Shown: positions 7,982 to 17,218 of the stretch, piece by piece | Position numbering within the stretch: the stretch's first letter is position 1 | How the letters are laid out: every line of letters begins with the position of its first letter | Origin: DATBAX01 sp963762965 | Lineage (GTDB): Bacteria > Acidobacteriota > Terriglobia > Terriglobales > Acidobacteriaceae | NCBI GenBank assembly: GCA_963762965.1 | Contig: CAVXME010000001.1 | Coordinates: 2,914,001-2,978,000, forward strand | Length of the DNA stretch: 64,000 nucleotides | Direction of reading: 5' to 3' | Notes under the pieces: model-generated | Told to the model about the DNA's origin: nothing | The model's database searches: none | Seen by the model: only the letters and a program-made list of their open reading frames with translations | Made by a program: the position numbers and the translations under genes

Positions 7982-9307
7982 TTAGATCGGGTGCAGGGTC
8001 TTGACGACGTCGTTGTAGATCACCATCACCGCGAACAGCACCAGGAACACGAACGCTGCCTGATAGATTCTTTCCTTGATGTTCAGGCTGATGTCACGTC
8101 CCATCAGACTTTCCAGGAACAGCAGCAGGATCACGCCGCCGTCCAGGATGGGAATCGGCAACAAATTGAACAGGCCCAGGTTTAGGCTGATGCGGCAGGT
8201 TGTTTCCAAAAGTGGTGACCAACCCTTTTCCCGCGCTGCCTCTCCCGCCACTTGTCCAATGCCAATCGGTCCCGAAATGGACTTCATCGAAATCTTCCGC
8301 TGCACCAGCTTCTTCTCCAGTTCAAGGATGAGAAGCGAATCCTGCTTGTTCTGCTCCCACGAATGCCGAAAAGCATCTGGCAGAGAAAGCTTGGATACTT
8401 TGATCGGGTTGCTGGCAATTCCTATTCGATACCGTTTTTCACCGTCGGTATCGGTCAAAACCGGGGTCACGTTGAAATTCATGGGCTGGCCGTCGCGCAA
8501 AACCGCGATTTCCAGGGGTTTGTCCTTGGTGTGCTTCAACAAATCAACCATCGCTTCCAGTCCGTAGACTGGCCGGCCGTCGACAGTCTGGACCTGATCG
8601 CCAACCAGCAGCCCGGCTTTTTCAGCCGGCATGCCCGATTCCAAGGTCGTGATGGCAAAGTTTGGCTGTTTGGGGAACCAGCCGGCGGAACCCAGCTCAT
8701 TGGGACCGAAGGCTTCCGGAGTGATGCTCTTTTCAAATGTTTTTCCGCCCCGGTCGAACGTCATCTGGAGCGGTTGATTGGGACTCAGGGCCTCTTTTTC
8801 GACGACCTGTTTCCATGTGGGATTGGCAATCCCCTCAATGCTGGCAATACGATCGTTGATCTGGATGCCGGCTTTCGATGCCGGTGTGTCTTGATCAATC
8901 CAGCCGATGACCGCAGGTTCATCCAGCACCGCAAGGTATTCATAATGCACCATGAACACAAGCGTGAGCAGGCCAATCGCGAGCAGAATATTCATTGAAG
9001 GCCCGGCAATCGCGATCAGAAAACGATGCCAGCGCGGATGCGACAAAAATTCCCCGGGATCGTTGGTCCGCTCGTCCATGGGATTTTCGCCACTCATCTT
9101 CACGTAGCCGCCCAGTGGCAAAATGTTCAGCCGGTATTCGGTGTCGCCCTTGCGAAAGCCCAGCAATCGCTTGCCAAACCCGATGGCAAACTGTTCCACG
9201 CGCACTCCCAACAGTTTGGCAACGGCAAAGTGACCGAATTCGTGGACCAGGATCAGGAATCCAAGGATCGCCGCGACAGAAATCACCGATATAAAAAAAT
9301 GCGCCAT
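7982..9307 (-). CDS. rseP: Site-2 intramembrane metalloprotease RseP
   Basis: 441 residues. HEFGH at residues 22-26 in the first membrane helix binds the catalytic zinc. LPIPILDGG near residue 385 gives the second zinc-ligand motif. Two PDZ-like domains lie between (around IDQDTPASKAGIQINDRI and LESGMPAEKAGLLVGDQV). Membrane helices are visible at about residues 5-25, 100-120, 370-395 and 415-435. In characterised bacteria the enzyme cuts membrane anti-sigma factors and leftover signal peptides. The ECF/anti-sigma pair at 0.2-1.5 kb could be a substrate, which is inference. Last gene of the operon. Confidence 0.95.
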   Translation of the reverse strand: MAHFFISVISVAAILGFLILVHEFGHFAVAKLLGVRVEQFAIGFGKRLLGFRKGDTEYRLNILPLGGYVKMSGENPMDERTNDPGEFLSHPRWHRFLIAIAGPSMNILLAIGLLTLVFMVHYEYLAVLDEPAVIGWIDQDTPASKAGIQINDRIASIEGIANPTWKQVVEKEALSPNQPLQMTFDRGGKTFEKSITPEAFGPNELGSAGWFPKQPNFAITTLESGMPAEKAGLLVGDQVQTVDGRPVYGLEAMVDLLKHTKDKPLEIAVLRDGQPMNFNVTPVLTDTDGEKRYRIGIASNPIKVSKLSLPDAFRHSWEQNKQDSLLILELEKKLVQRKISMKSISGPIGIGQVAGEAAREKGWSPLLETTCRISLNLGLFNLLPIPILDGGVILLLFLESLMGRDISLNIKERIYQAAFVFLVLFAVMVIYNDVVKTLHPI

Positions 9308-9341
9308 AAGATTTTGTTTTACTATTTTTCCCGCTGTGCCG

Positions 9342-10523
9342 CTACCGCACCATTGGGCTTCGCCCGAATTGCCTAACCTTTTCCCGCGCTACCCGGCGTG
9401 CTTCCTCATCCACTTCCAATACCTGCATTATAGATTCCAATCGGCCCACTTCCGTTGCAAAGAGCACTTCCTCGATGATTTTCGGAATGTCCTCGAATCC
9501 GATGCTGCCTCCCAAAAAGGAAGATACGGCAATTTCATCGGCGGCGTTCAATGCAACTGTTTTCCCACCCCCGGCCTCCACCGCTTCATAGGCCAACCGC
9601 AGACAATGGAATTTTTCCATGTCCGGGGGGCAGAAATCGAGGTGCCGTAAGTCCATGACTGACAAGTGCATATCCGACGCTACCCGTTCCGGGAAAGTCA
9701 ACGCGTACAGGATCGGCAACCGCATGTCGGTCACTGAGAACTGAGCAAGTATGCTGCCATCCACAAATTCCACCATGGAATGAATGGTTGATTGCGGATG
9801 CACCATCACTCGCACCTGCTGGGGTGGTAAGTTGAACAAACGACACGCCTCAATCACCTCAAAGCCTTTGTTCATCAGGGTCGCCGAATCAATCGTGATG
9901 CGGTTGCCCATCTTCCAGGTGGGATGATTGAGAGCTTCCTCAACTGTAATACGGGAAAAGTCAGCCTTTGGTTTGTTCAGAAATGGGCCACCCGACGCCG
10001 TCAGCCAGATGGTTTGCACTTCCGGCATGGTCCCACCACGCAGGCACTGGTGCACCGCATTGTGCTCGCTATCGATGGGCAGCAGCGGTTTACCCTGACG
10101 ACGCGCCTCAGCCGTGATCAGCTCTCCCGCTGCCACCAGGCATTCTTTATTCGCCAGCCCGACCGTCTTGCCAGCCCGGACCGCTTCATACGTCGCTTCC
10201 AGTCCGGCCACACCCACAATCGCGCTAACCACAAAATCCACATGCGGATGGGTGGCAACTCTTACAGCGCCCTCCGATCCAGACGCGACCTCGATGTCCT
10301 CAAGCCCCACCGCCTTCAGGCGAGTGCGAAAAACCTCCGCGTCTTTTTCATCGGCCACCGAGACCAGCCGGGGCTTCCAACGCACTGTCTGCTCGAACGC
10401 AGCTTCCAGATTCCGCCCAGCGGCCAGGGTCGTGACCTCAAACCGCTCCGGATAAGATTCGACAACACTGAGAGTGCTGCGTCCAATCGAGCCGGTCGAA
10501 CCGAGAATGGCGATATGTTTCAT
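9342..10523 (-). CDS. dxr: 1-deoxy-D-xylulose 5-phosphate reductoisomerase
   Basis: 393 residues. It makes methylerythritol phosphate from DXP, the committed step of the MEP pathway, using NADPH and a divalent metal. The NADPH-binding GSTGSIG is at residues 8-14. ANKECLVAAGE carries the catalytic lysine region, LLPIDSEHNAV carries the metal-binding Asp/Glu, and LTASGGPF and KMGNRITIDSATLMNKG are family signatures. It stands between a phosphatase gene and rseP in the same direction. Confidence 0.96.
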   Translation of the reverse strand: MKHIAILGSTGSIGRSTLSVVESYPERFEVTTLAAGRNLEAAFEQTVRWKPRLVSVADEKDAEVFRTRLKAVGLEDIEVASGSEGAVRVATHPHVDFVVSAIVGVAGLEATYEAVRAGKTVGLANKECLVAAGELITAEARRQGKPLLPIDSEHNAVHQCLRGGTMPEVQTIWLTASGGPFLNKPKADFSRITVEEALNHPTWKMGNRITIDSATLMNKGFEVIEACRLFNLPPQQVRVMVHPQSTIHSMVEFVDGSILAQFSVTDMRLPILYALTFPERVASDMHLSVMDLRHLDFCPPDMEKFHCLRLAYEAVEAGGGKTVALNAADEIAVSSFLGGSIGFEDIPKIIEEVLFATEVGRLESIMQVLEVDEEARRVAREKVRQFGRSPMVR

Positions 10524-10553
10524 TAAGATAGTCGGGAGACTAGAAGCCGAGCT

Positions 10554-11057
10554 TTATTTCGTGCTGGCCAGAACCGCAGCATAGTGGTCAATCCAATTGT
10601 GCTGTTCCCCAGTTTCCGGAATCGGAATGCCGCGTGCCGAGGCCACACTCATAATTGCGGCACCTGGGCTTATGCCCTTGGTCACGAGTAGGCACGCTGC
10701 AACTAAACCGGTTCTTCCAACACCCTGACGGCAGTGCACTACAACATTCTTACCAGAGGAAAGATCCGTATCGAGTTTTTCCAAAATTGCACTTAGCTCA
10801 GATTCAGAATTCGGCACCTGACGATCAGGAATTGGCAGGGATATAAACTTCATCCCTTGACGTTTAACCTGCCTGCTTTCGTCCTTTAGGCCCAAATCCA
10901 GTTCTTCTGCCGGTTCCAGCAGAGAGAGTACTGTGTTTATCCCAGCTTGCTGCCAATTCTTGATTTCATCCTCTAACCAATCTTCTCCACGCGGACGCGC
11001 TGCCAGAGCCAGTTTGCCTGGCCATGGTCCATTTACCCAATAGAGTGACGTCCACAT
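10554..11057 (-). CDS. Dual-specificity/tyrosine phosphatase-like protein
   Basis: The signature CX5R loop is complete: HCRQGVGRTGL, with catalytic Cys and Arg, and an upstream general-acid region (LPIPDRQVP). This matches the DSP/PTP fold of small cysteine phosphatases. I start at the ATG ending at 11057 (167 residues) because GGGAGA lies upstream and it nearly abuts the stop of the preceding small gene (TGAAATG). A TTG at 11081 would add eight residues. The gene sits in the middle of an isoprenoid/lipid operon, between cdsA and dxr, an unusual place. The substrate is unknown. Confidence 0.85.
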   Translation of the reverse strand: MWTSLYWVNGPWPGKLALAARPRGEDWLEDEIKNWQQAGINTVLSLLEPAEELDLGLKDESRQVKRQGMKFISLPIPDRQVPNSESELSAILEKLDTDLSSGKNVVVHCRQGVGRTGLVAACLLVTKGISPGAAIMSVASARGIPIPETGEQHNWIDHYAAVLASTK

Positions 11058-11058
11058 T

Positions 11059-11307
11059 TCAGGAATTCTCCCTGGCAACAATTTCTCGGGGAAGAAGATC
11101 TACCTTCACTCCTCGTTCTCTTAGAACATAAATGCGATGATGCCCATCTAGCATTGTTCCATCTGGTCTGGTTTTTAGGCAATCTCTTTGTCCGGGCAAG
11201 AGGGAGCTTTGTAGAGTGTCAGTGGAGATCTGTCTCATTTCATTCAGCTTTACCAAACTCAGAGAGCTATCTGGATGAAGCGGGACGAGCGTAGAAATAT
11301 CGGGCAT
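11059..11307 (-). CDS. Small DGHHR-motif protein (ParB/sulfiredoxin-like fold candidate)
   Basis: 82 residues from the ATG ending at 11307, 17 bases behind the cdsA stop. The centre reads TRPDGTMLDGHHRIYVLRER followed by GVKVDLLPREIV. The DGxHR core preceded by a short helix is typical of ParB N-terminal/sulfiredoxin-like domains, but the protein is shorter than those. The stop falls two bases before the phosphatase ATG, so the two are likely co-translated. The open frame continues upstream to 11529 in a second frame of cdsA, which I reject. Function unknown. Confidence 0.7.
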   Translation of the reverse strand: MPDISTLVPLHPDSSLSLVKLNEMRQISTDTLQSSLLPGQRDCLKTRPDGTMLDGHHRIYVLRERGVKVDLLPREIVARENS

Positions 11308-11324
11308 ACCTACAACATCCAAGC

Positions 11325-12269
11325 CTAATGCATCACATGCCAGGCCGCATAGTACCAAAGCACCGGCGCGGCGAAGAGCAGGGCATCGACGCGGTCGAGC
11401 ATCCCGCCGTGTCCCGGCAGAATCGCTCCTGAATCCTTCACTCCTGCCCCGCGCTTGATCAACGACTCCACCAAATCCCCCAACTGCGCCGCGATATTGA
11501 GCGCCGCCGAAATCCAGAATATCGGCCACAGTGGCAGCGGCTCTTGTCCAAAATATGCATCACGCCGTTCGATAAAATGTGCCTGCAATAACCACGAGCT
11601 GATCGGATGCGCGTAACGATAAAGCAGCAACCCGACTCCCACACTTGCTACCATCGATGCCGCCGTACCCTCCCAGGTTTTATTTGGACTAATGCGCGGC
11701 GACATGCGATGGCGCCCGATCGACTTACCCACAAAGTAGGCAAAGATATCTCCCGCCCAGACTACAAACAGCAAATAAATCACCAGAAACGCGCCCGCCC
11801 ATTGTTCCCGCAACTGCACCAGAAATCCCAGCGGCAAAGCCACATAGACAAAAGAAAACGCCGAGACCAGGGCGGCAGGAAAAGCCGTCGCCAGGTCTGC
11901 ACGAGCCATCGCAATCGTCAGAAAAACAAACGGAGCCAGTGCCGCGGCAAAAACTGCGCTATGGCTGAAGCTTCCTGTCTCGAGCAACGGTGTCTCGCCA
12001 GGATTGATCGCCAGCAGCAGAAAAAACAGTCCGACATAAATATAGGTAGGCCAGCGTAGCGGCTTGATCCCGTAGGACTCCGACAGTTTCAGCAGTTCAT
12101 GCACCGCAAGCAGCGCCACTACCGCAGCGATCACCGCCAGCACGGAAACCGGCGCTTTCAGAATCAGCACCAGAACAATTGGAATCAGAACGACTGCAGT
12201 GAGAACACGCTTGAGGAGTTGCAAGCCCTTAACTCCGGGCCGCTTTGGCCGGCTGGAAATGGGCCGCAT
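11325..12269 (-). CDS. cdsA: Phosphatidate cytidylyltransferase
   Basis: Up to 314 residues. It makes CDP-diacylglycerol from phosphatidic acid and CTP at the inner membrane. Many membrane helices are visible, beginning with RVLTAVVLIPIVLVLIL, and the C-terminal family signature KDSGAILPGHGGMLDRVDAL is intact. The ATG at 12269 overlaps uppS by 41 bases. A TTG at 12224 follows GGAGTTAAGG and starts closer to the family's usual N-terminus, so it may be the real start. The order uppS-cdsA-dxr-rseP is classic, but here two extra genes are inserted after cdsA. Confidence 0.94.
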   Translation of the reverse strand: MRPISSRPKRPGVKGLQLLKRVLTAVVLIPIVLVLILKAPVSVLAVIAAVVALLAVHELLKLSESYGIKPLRWPTYIYVGLFFLLLAINPGETPLLETGSFSHSAVFAAALAPFVFLTIAMARADLATAFPAALVSAFSFVYVALPLGFLVQLREQWAGAFLVIYLLFVVWAGDIFAYFVGKSIGRHRMSPRISPNKTWEGTAASMVASVGVGLLLYRYAHPISSWLLQAHFIERRDAYFGQEPLPLWPIFWISAALNIAAQLGDLVESLIKRGAGVKDSGAILPGHGGMLDRVDALLFAAPVLWYYAAWHVMH

Positions 12270-13044
12270 CGTTATTCAGCCCACCGTAACGGCGGTCGCG
12301 CTTCTGGAATTCCGCAATCGCTTCCAGCAGATGCACGCCGCGAAACTCGGGCCACAACGTAGGAGTCACATAAATTTCCGCATACGCCAGTTGCCACAGC
12401 AGGAAATTACTCAACCGCATTTCGCCGCTGGTGCGAATCACCAGATCCGGATCAGGCAAATGCTTGGTATAAAGATGCCGCGAGACCATCTCTTCATCAA
12501 TCTGCAAATGTTCCACGCCGCCGTTGCGCGACGCCGCATCGACGAGCGAGCGAAACGCATCCACCAACTCAGTGCGCGCTGAATAATTCAACGCCAGCGT
12601 CAGCACCATGCCCGTATTGCGCGACGTCTCCTGACGCGCCCATTCCATTTTTTCCTGCACCACATCCGGCAGCTCGTGCAGCCGCCCAATGTATTGCAGC
12701 CTCACATTATTCTTATGCAGCGACGGAACTTCCTGCTTCAGGTAACGGCACAGCAGGCTCATCAAAAAACTAACTTCGCTCTTGGGACGCTTCTTCCAAT
12801 TCTCCTCCGAGAACGCATACAGCGTGAGCGAAGGGATGCCAATGCGCGACGCCGTCTCCACCGTGAAGCGCACCGACGTGACTCCGGCGCGATGTCCGGC
12901 AATGCGCGGCAAGTGGCGCTTGCGCGCCCAGCGGCCGTTGCCGTCCATAATGATGGCAATATGTTTTGGGAGCCGTTCCGGGTCCAGCCGCAGGTAAACT
13001 TCCGTCTCCTTGCGGTCGAGTCCGGCGGGAATCGTCGCCTTCAC
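12229..13044 (-). CDS. uppS: Undecaprenyl diphosphate synthase (cis-prenyltransferase)
   Basis: 271 residues. It condenses isopentenyl units onto farnesyl diphosphate to make the C55 lipid carrier for wall and O-antigen building. The motif IIMDGNGRWARKRHLPRIAG with catalytic D34 is present, as are TLYAFSEENWKRP-like residues (TLYAFSEENWKK), an active-site Arg pair near RTSGEMRLSNFLLWQ, and the late family stretch YAEIYVTPTLWPEF. First gene of the leftward operon. Confidence 0.96.
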   Translation of the reverse strand: MKATIPAGLDRKETEVYLRLDPERLPKHIAIIMDGNGRWARKRHLPRIAGHRAGVTSVRFTVETASRIGIPSLTLYAFSEENWKKRPKSEVSFLMSLLCRYLKQEVPSLHKNNVRLQYIGRLHELPDVVQEKMEWARQETSRNTGMVLTLALNYSARTELVDAFRSLVDAASRNGGVEHLQIDEEMVSRHLYTKHLPDPDLVIRTSGEMRLSNFLLWQLAYAEIYVTPTLWPEFRGVHLLEAIAEFQKRDRRYGGLNNDAAHFQPAKAARS

Positions 13045-13157
13045 GCTAACCTCTTCTGAATGTTGACGCTAACACAGTGGGGCAGGGCTTGCAATTGTTA
13101 GGAAAGAGCCGCTTGGCTTGGTCATGTGGACCCGGGCGACTGGCCCGCGAGAACCGC

Positions 13158-13181
13158 GTAGAGACAGCCGACTCGGCTGTC
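13158..13181. repeat. Dispersed hairpin repeat (GACAGCCGA family)
   Basis: GACAGCCGA and TCGGCTGTC form a hairpin preceded by GTAGA. Related copies lie at 16596-16620, 33532-33556 and 50252-50270. The rest of the 301-base gap 13045-13345 has no gene or motif I recognise. Confidence 0.65.
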
Positions 13182-13345
13182 AGGCAGAGCGAAGCTGCGC
13201 AAGTCGCTCGTTTGAGATGGCGATCGCCACACATTTGCAAAGAAAGCTGAGGAATGAAACAGCTTGGGTTTGTCAGCTATACTTCTGTCGAAGAGGTGGG
13301 CCAGCACACCGGTGGCTCTATGATACGGTGGCCTTGGTACGACCT

Positions 13346-13876
13346 ATGAAGCCGATGAACGAAGCACAGGATATTGAGGAGTATAAGAAGCTCGTTGCCG
13401 AAATGATGTTGGCAGACGAGTATGAGGAGTGCGACTTTCGTCCTGACTGGATACTTAAGCATTCATGGAAAGTGGTTCCTGTAGAGGATGGGAATCACTT
13501 CAGAGAAGATGAGATTGCCACCTTAGTTACTGCATTACAGAATGCCGGATACCATGAATGCGTTGCAGTCGCAACGGAGCCACTCGGTGACTTTCCATCT
13601 TGTTTTCAGCTTGCGGTAGCCGCAAGTGATCTTCGCGAGTTCAATCGCGAATGTGGATTATTTCGTTACCTGCTCACAGAGGAAACTAGGTCGTGGGCCA
13701 TCTCCTGTAACGAGATGTACAACTTATTTGCGGGCGAGCGAGCTTTCGTAGAGGCGCTGCTCGGGATATCCATTGAGGAGGCTCGGAAGAAGTTCTTGTC
13801 ATTTGTAGTGCCTCAAGGGGGTGGGAATCCAGAATATCCCCCACTCAAAGCGGCACATCACTACGCAGGCTTTTAG
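13346..13876 (+). CDS. Unknown acidic cytosolic protein
   Basis: 176 residues from the ATG MKPMNEAQDIEEYKK. The frame is open to 13118, but the upstream part crosses a repeat and reads as noise. The sequence is acidic, with WILKHSWKVVPVEDGNHF, CVAVATEPLGDFPSCF and EFNRECGLFRYLLTEET as its most distinctive stretches. There is no signal peptide and no membrane segment. I recognise no family. It stands alone, rightward, between uppS and a reductase. Codon use looks less GC-rich than the neighbours, which could mean recent arrival. Confidence 0.6.
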   Translation: MKPMNEAQDIEEYKKLVAEMMLADEYEECDFRPDWILKHSWKVVPVEDGNHFREDEIATLVTALQNAGYHECVAVATEPLGDFPSCFQLAVAASDLREFNRECGLFRYLLTEETRSWAISCNEMYNLFAGERAFVEALLGISIEEARKKFLSFVVPQGGGNPEYPPLKAAHHYAGF

Positions 13877-13913
13877 ACGGGTTCACGTTCACGCTAAGCA
13901 CTAAACTCCACCC

Positions 13914-14363
13914 ATGAATTCCCCCTCACCCACCTTCCGCGCCCCCACCGCCGCCGAACGCATCTTCAACCACGTCTTCGGATTCCTGGTCGGCATCGGC
14001 CTGGGCTTCTCCTATAACTACCTGCTGCTGGTTCGCGGACGCAAAAGCGGCAAGCTCTACTCGACACCCATCAATCTATTGGAGCATGGCGGCAAGCGTT
14101 ACCTGGTCGCCCCGCGTGGCCAGACGCAGTGGGTGCGCAATGCCGAAGCCAGTGGTGAAATTACGCTCAAGAAGGGAAGCAGACTATCGAAGTTTCGCCT
14201 GCGCCCTCTTCAGGACGCAGAAAAGCTCGAAGTCCTGAAAGCCTATCTCGATACCTTCAAGAAAGAAGTACAAACGTATTTCACGGTGCCCGCCGGATCG
14301 CCCGTCCAGTCTTTTGCCGGCATCGCCGCCAGCTATCCCGCCTTCGAGCTGATTCCGGCCTAG
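13914..14363 (+). CDS. Deazaflavin-dependent nitroreductase-family protein (DUF385 type)
   Basis: 149 residues. The core LLLVRGRKSGKLYSTPIN then YLVAPRGQTQWVRNAEASGE is typical of the split beta-barrel Ddn family, which binds F420 or a related deazaflavin, or acts as a quinone reductase. The N-terminal helix is hydrophobic (FGFLVGIGLGFSYNYLLL) and may touch the membrane. It begins 37 bases after the unknown acidic gene. The family is well supported, cofactor and substrate are not. Confidence 0.82.
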   Translation: MNSPSPTFRAPTAAERIFNHVFGFLVGIGLGFSYNYLLLVRGRKSGKLYSTPINLLEHGGKRYLVAPRGQTQWVRNAEASGEITLKKGSRLSKFRLRPLQDAEKLEVLKAYLDTFKKEVQTYFTVPAGSPVQSFAGIAASYPAFELIPA

Positions 14364-14591
14364 TGTGATTCTGTCGTCGAACAGGAAATCCCCCAGTAGG
14401 AACGTGCAAGCCCCACCCAGTATGCAAACTCTTTCATCTTGATCTTTTGACCGTTCCCTAGCAGAATCAGGGGGCCCGGTAAGACGCGATTTCAGGTTGT
14501 CAATTCTCGTCTTATCCCCCCAATAATCACCGCTGTTTTTTTAACTCTCAAACTCAAGCCTGGCGCAGGCCAGCTTGCGAGGTCTCATCAT

Positions 14592-16583
14592 ATGGAAACC
14601 ACTCTTCGGCAGCGTTGTGTGTCCGCCGCCTCTTTTCTTGCCCTGACTTTGCTGGTGGTCATGCCGACCCTGTCAGCGCCAGCCGCCGCTCAAGACGTAC
14701 TGACCTATCACGGCGATACGCTCCGCACCGGGTGGCTCTCCTCGGAAACCCAGTTGACCACGAGTAACGTGAACGCGCAGTCATTTGGCTTGCTGAACAC
14801 AGTGGCCGTGGATGGAAGGGTCGACGCCGAGCCGCTCTACGTCTCGCAGCTGACGCTCTCCGGGAAGATCGGCACCCACAACGTCCTTTTCGTGGTCACC
14901 GAGAATAACAGCCTGTACTGGATCGACGCTGACACCGGCAAGATTCTGCTGCATCGCAGTTACGGAATGCCTGTTCCTTACCAATACAAGAACTATGACG
15001 ACAACGTGTTTCCGGTGATGGGCATCCTCGGTACTCCGGTGATTGACCGCACTGCTGGTGTCATCTACTTCGTATCCGATTCTTATAACGGGACGGTGGA
15101 CTTCTTCCGCCTGCATGCCATCTCGATTACCACCGGCAAAGCCGTAGTGCCCGCTAAACTGATCCGGCTCAGTGGCAAGCTGGCTGACGGCACCACCTGG
15201 AAATTCAACTCCAGATATCATCTCCAGCGACCCGGCTTGCTTGAAGCCAATGGCAGCATTTATGTGGCGTTCGGCAGCAACGGCGACACCCAGCCGGACC
15301 AGACCCGCGGCAACATTCAGCGCTTCGACGCCACCACGCTCGCATTTCTGGGGAGCGATATCACTGACACCCTGCACAACAGCGATTCTTATTACTTGTC
15401 TTCCATCTGGCAATCGGGATACGGCGTGGCCGCCGACTCCAACGGCGACATTTATTTTTCTACCGGCAACAGCGATCCCAATAATCCAAGTTATTCGGCC
15501 GCGTTCAACCGGCCCAACAGCGTTGTCCGTCTCTCCTCGGATTTGACCTCGCTGCTCGACAGTTTCACCCCCAGCGATTACTTCAATCTCGATCAGGGCG
15601 ACACCGACCTGGGATCAGGCGGCGCCATGCTGCTCCCCGACCAGTCCGGCTCGACTCCGCATCTCGTGGTTGCGGGCGGCAAGGATGGACGCGAGTTCCT
15701 GCTCAATCGCGACAATCTCGGCGGCTACACCTCAGGCGGCCCCGACCACGTTCTGCAATCCGTCAGTCAGGGTGGATGCTGGTGCGGGCCCGCCTACTTC
15801 GTGGGCTCGGACGGCAATCCTTACGTTCTCACCGGGGGAGGGAATGGAGTCACAAAGTGGCAGCTGACTTTTCCTTCCGTGCAACTGGTCGAAAAAAGTT
15901 CGACCTCATCCGCTGTCGCTGACGGTCTTCCCGACTATGGCGGCACGATTCCCGTGGTTTCCTCGAACGGGACCACAGCCGGCTCAGCCATCGTCTGGTT
16001 CGTGCAGCGGCCGTCTTCCTCCTCGGACTCTGATCCCGGCACGCCGGTCACTTTGTACGCCTTTGATGCCTCGACGCTGAAGCAGTTATTCTCGGTTCAG
16101 GCGGGTACCTGGACGCACGCTGAAAACTCCAACGCCAATATCGTCCCTACCGTGGCCAACGGCAAGGTGTACGTTGCCAGCAATGAACAGGTGCAGATTT
16201 TCGGTTTGTTGTCCGCGGATGCGCGCGCCAGAGGCTACGTTTTGCCGCGAGCGCTGCAACCCTCTCAGCCGGATGTGATCACCTGTCCTCCCAGCCAATC
16301 GGCCCTGGCCGCGGTGGGCGGAATTCAAGCTCCGGGAATTTCCATGCACCACTTCAGTGGAACCGTCTGTCATCTGGAGGGGAGCCAATTGCAGTTGGCC
16401 TTGCGCAATGGGCACAGCATTTCCGTTGACATCAGCGCTGCGTTCACCAAACATCGCCAGGTGGTGCTGAGCCCGGGCCGGGCGATTCACCTGCGCGCCA
16501 GCATTGATGCGAAAGGCGTGGCCCACGCGGAGAAAATTTCTCCCTCGCACACGCTTTCGCCGCTGACACCCGCGGACCGCTAA
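14592..16583 (+). CDS. Secreted PQQ-like beta-propeller protein
   Basis: 663 residues with a signal peptide (about residues 1-34, ending SAPAAAQ). Residues about 35-560 form a propeller resembling quinoprotein dehydrogenase or outer-membrane assembly folds: GTHNVLFVVTENNSLYWIDA, DADTGKILLHRS, VIDRTAGVIYFVSDSYNG, VANGKVYVASNEQVQIFG. No clear catalytic Asp/Glu pair for PQQ can be assigned by eye, so enzymatic activity is doubtful. A separate C-terminal piece of about 65 residues (FSGTVCHLEGSQLQLALRNG onward) looks like a small beta domain of the DUF5666 kind. Single gene, role unknown. Confidence 0.75.
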   Translation: METTLRQRCVSAASFLALTLLVVMPTLSAPAAAQDVLTYHGDTLRTGWLSSETQLTTSNVNAQSFGLLNTVAVDGRVDAEPLYVSQLTLSGKIGTHNVLFVVTENNSLYWIDADTGKILLHRSYGMPVPYQYKNYDDNVFPVMGILGTPVIDRTAGVIYFVSDSYNGTVDFFRLHAISITTGKAVVPAKLIRLSGKLADGTTWKFNSRYHLQRPGLLEANGSIYVAFGSNGDTQPDQTRGNIQRFDATTLAFLGSDITDTLHNSDSYYLSSIWQSGYGVAADSNGDIYFSTGNSDPNNPSYSAAFNRPNSVVRLSSDLTSLLDSFTPSDYFNLDQGDTDLGSGGAMLLPDQSGSTPHLVVAGGKDGREFLLNRDNLGGYTSGGPDHVLQSVSQGGCWCGPAYFVGSDGNPYVLTGGGNGVTKWQLTFPSVQLVEKSSTSSAVADGLPDYGGTIPVVSSNGTTAGSAIVWFVQRPSSSSDSDPGTPVTLYAFDASTLKQLFSVQAGTWTHAENSNANIVPTVANGKVYVASNEQVQIFGLLSADARARGYVLPRALQPSQPDVITCPPSQSALAAVGGIQAPGISMHHFSGTVCHLEGSQLQLALRNGHSISVDISAAFTKHRQVVLSPGRAIHLRASIDAKGVAHAEKISPSHTLSPLTPADR

Positions 16584-16671
16584 AGCTACGGAACACGTAG
16601 GGATAGCCGCCTCGTCTGTCCCGTCGAGCAAAGCTCGACCAGTTCCTAGCGTGCCGTGTCGCCGGACGCTC

Positions 16672-17037
16672 TCACATCCCGTGAGAAAAGCGTCCCCACA
16701 CCACAAACGCCGCCAGCAGGAAGAGCACGGCCGGCGGAACCGGAGGTTCCTTCCGCCGCAGATGATAACCAATCGCCAGCAGCATGATGGCCGCCAGTCC
16801 CACCGCCGCCCACCAACTGAGCCACGGTGAAACGCCGGTCGCCATGGGCAGCACCACCCCAATTCCTCCGGTCATCTCCGCGACGCCGATGAACGTCGCC
16901 AGCCCGCGCGGGATGCCGCTCGGCCCGTTCTTTTCCGTCATGGCTTTGTACTTCGGGTAAGCGAACACCTTCAGCCCGCCGATGGTAACGAACGCGAGTG
17001 CCAGAATGCCTTGGACGATCCACAGTGCCAAATTCAT
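16672..17037 (-). CDS. DoxX-family membrane protein
   Basis: 121 residues with four membrane helices (about residues 5-22, 44-65, 70-92 and 98-117). The opening WIVQGILALAFVTIGGLKVF followed by TFIGVAEMTGGIGVVLP fits the DoxX-like family. Members are linked to quinone or sulfur redox chemistry in some species, but most have no known role. Stands alone and convergent with the propeller gene. Confidence 0.82.
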   Translation of the reverse strand: MNLALWIVQGILALAFVTIGGLKVFAYPKYKAMTEKNGPSGIPRGLATFIGVAEMTGGIGVVLPMATGVSPWLSWWAAVGLAAIMLLAIGYHLRRKEPPVPPAVLFLLAAFVVWGRFSHGM

Positions 17038-17218
17038 GCCGTCCTCCTCATTCCCCGAATATACGCGCTAAGAAAGTAAACTTTATGGTGAATCGAGGAG
17101 TGAGGAAAATCAGGAGAGTTATACTTTGTGAGACGCAGGCCACCGCCAACGCCCCGAGTGGCATGGTTTCAATCTGTAAGTAGCAATGCTAAGAAGCCTG
17201 ACGGACCGAGGAAGCACC

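Noticed and set aside
11308..11529. Upstream extension of the DGHHR gene
   Set aside because: Runs through the C-terminal coding part of cdsA in a different frame.
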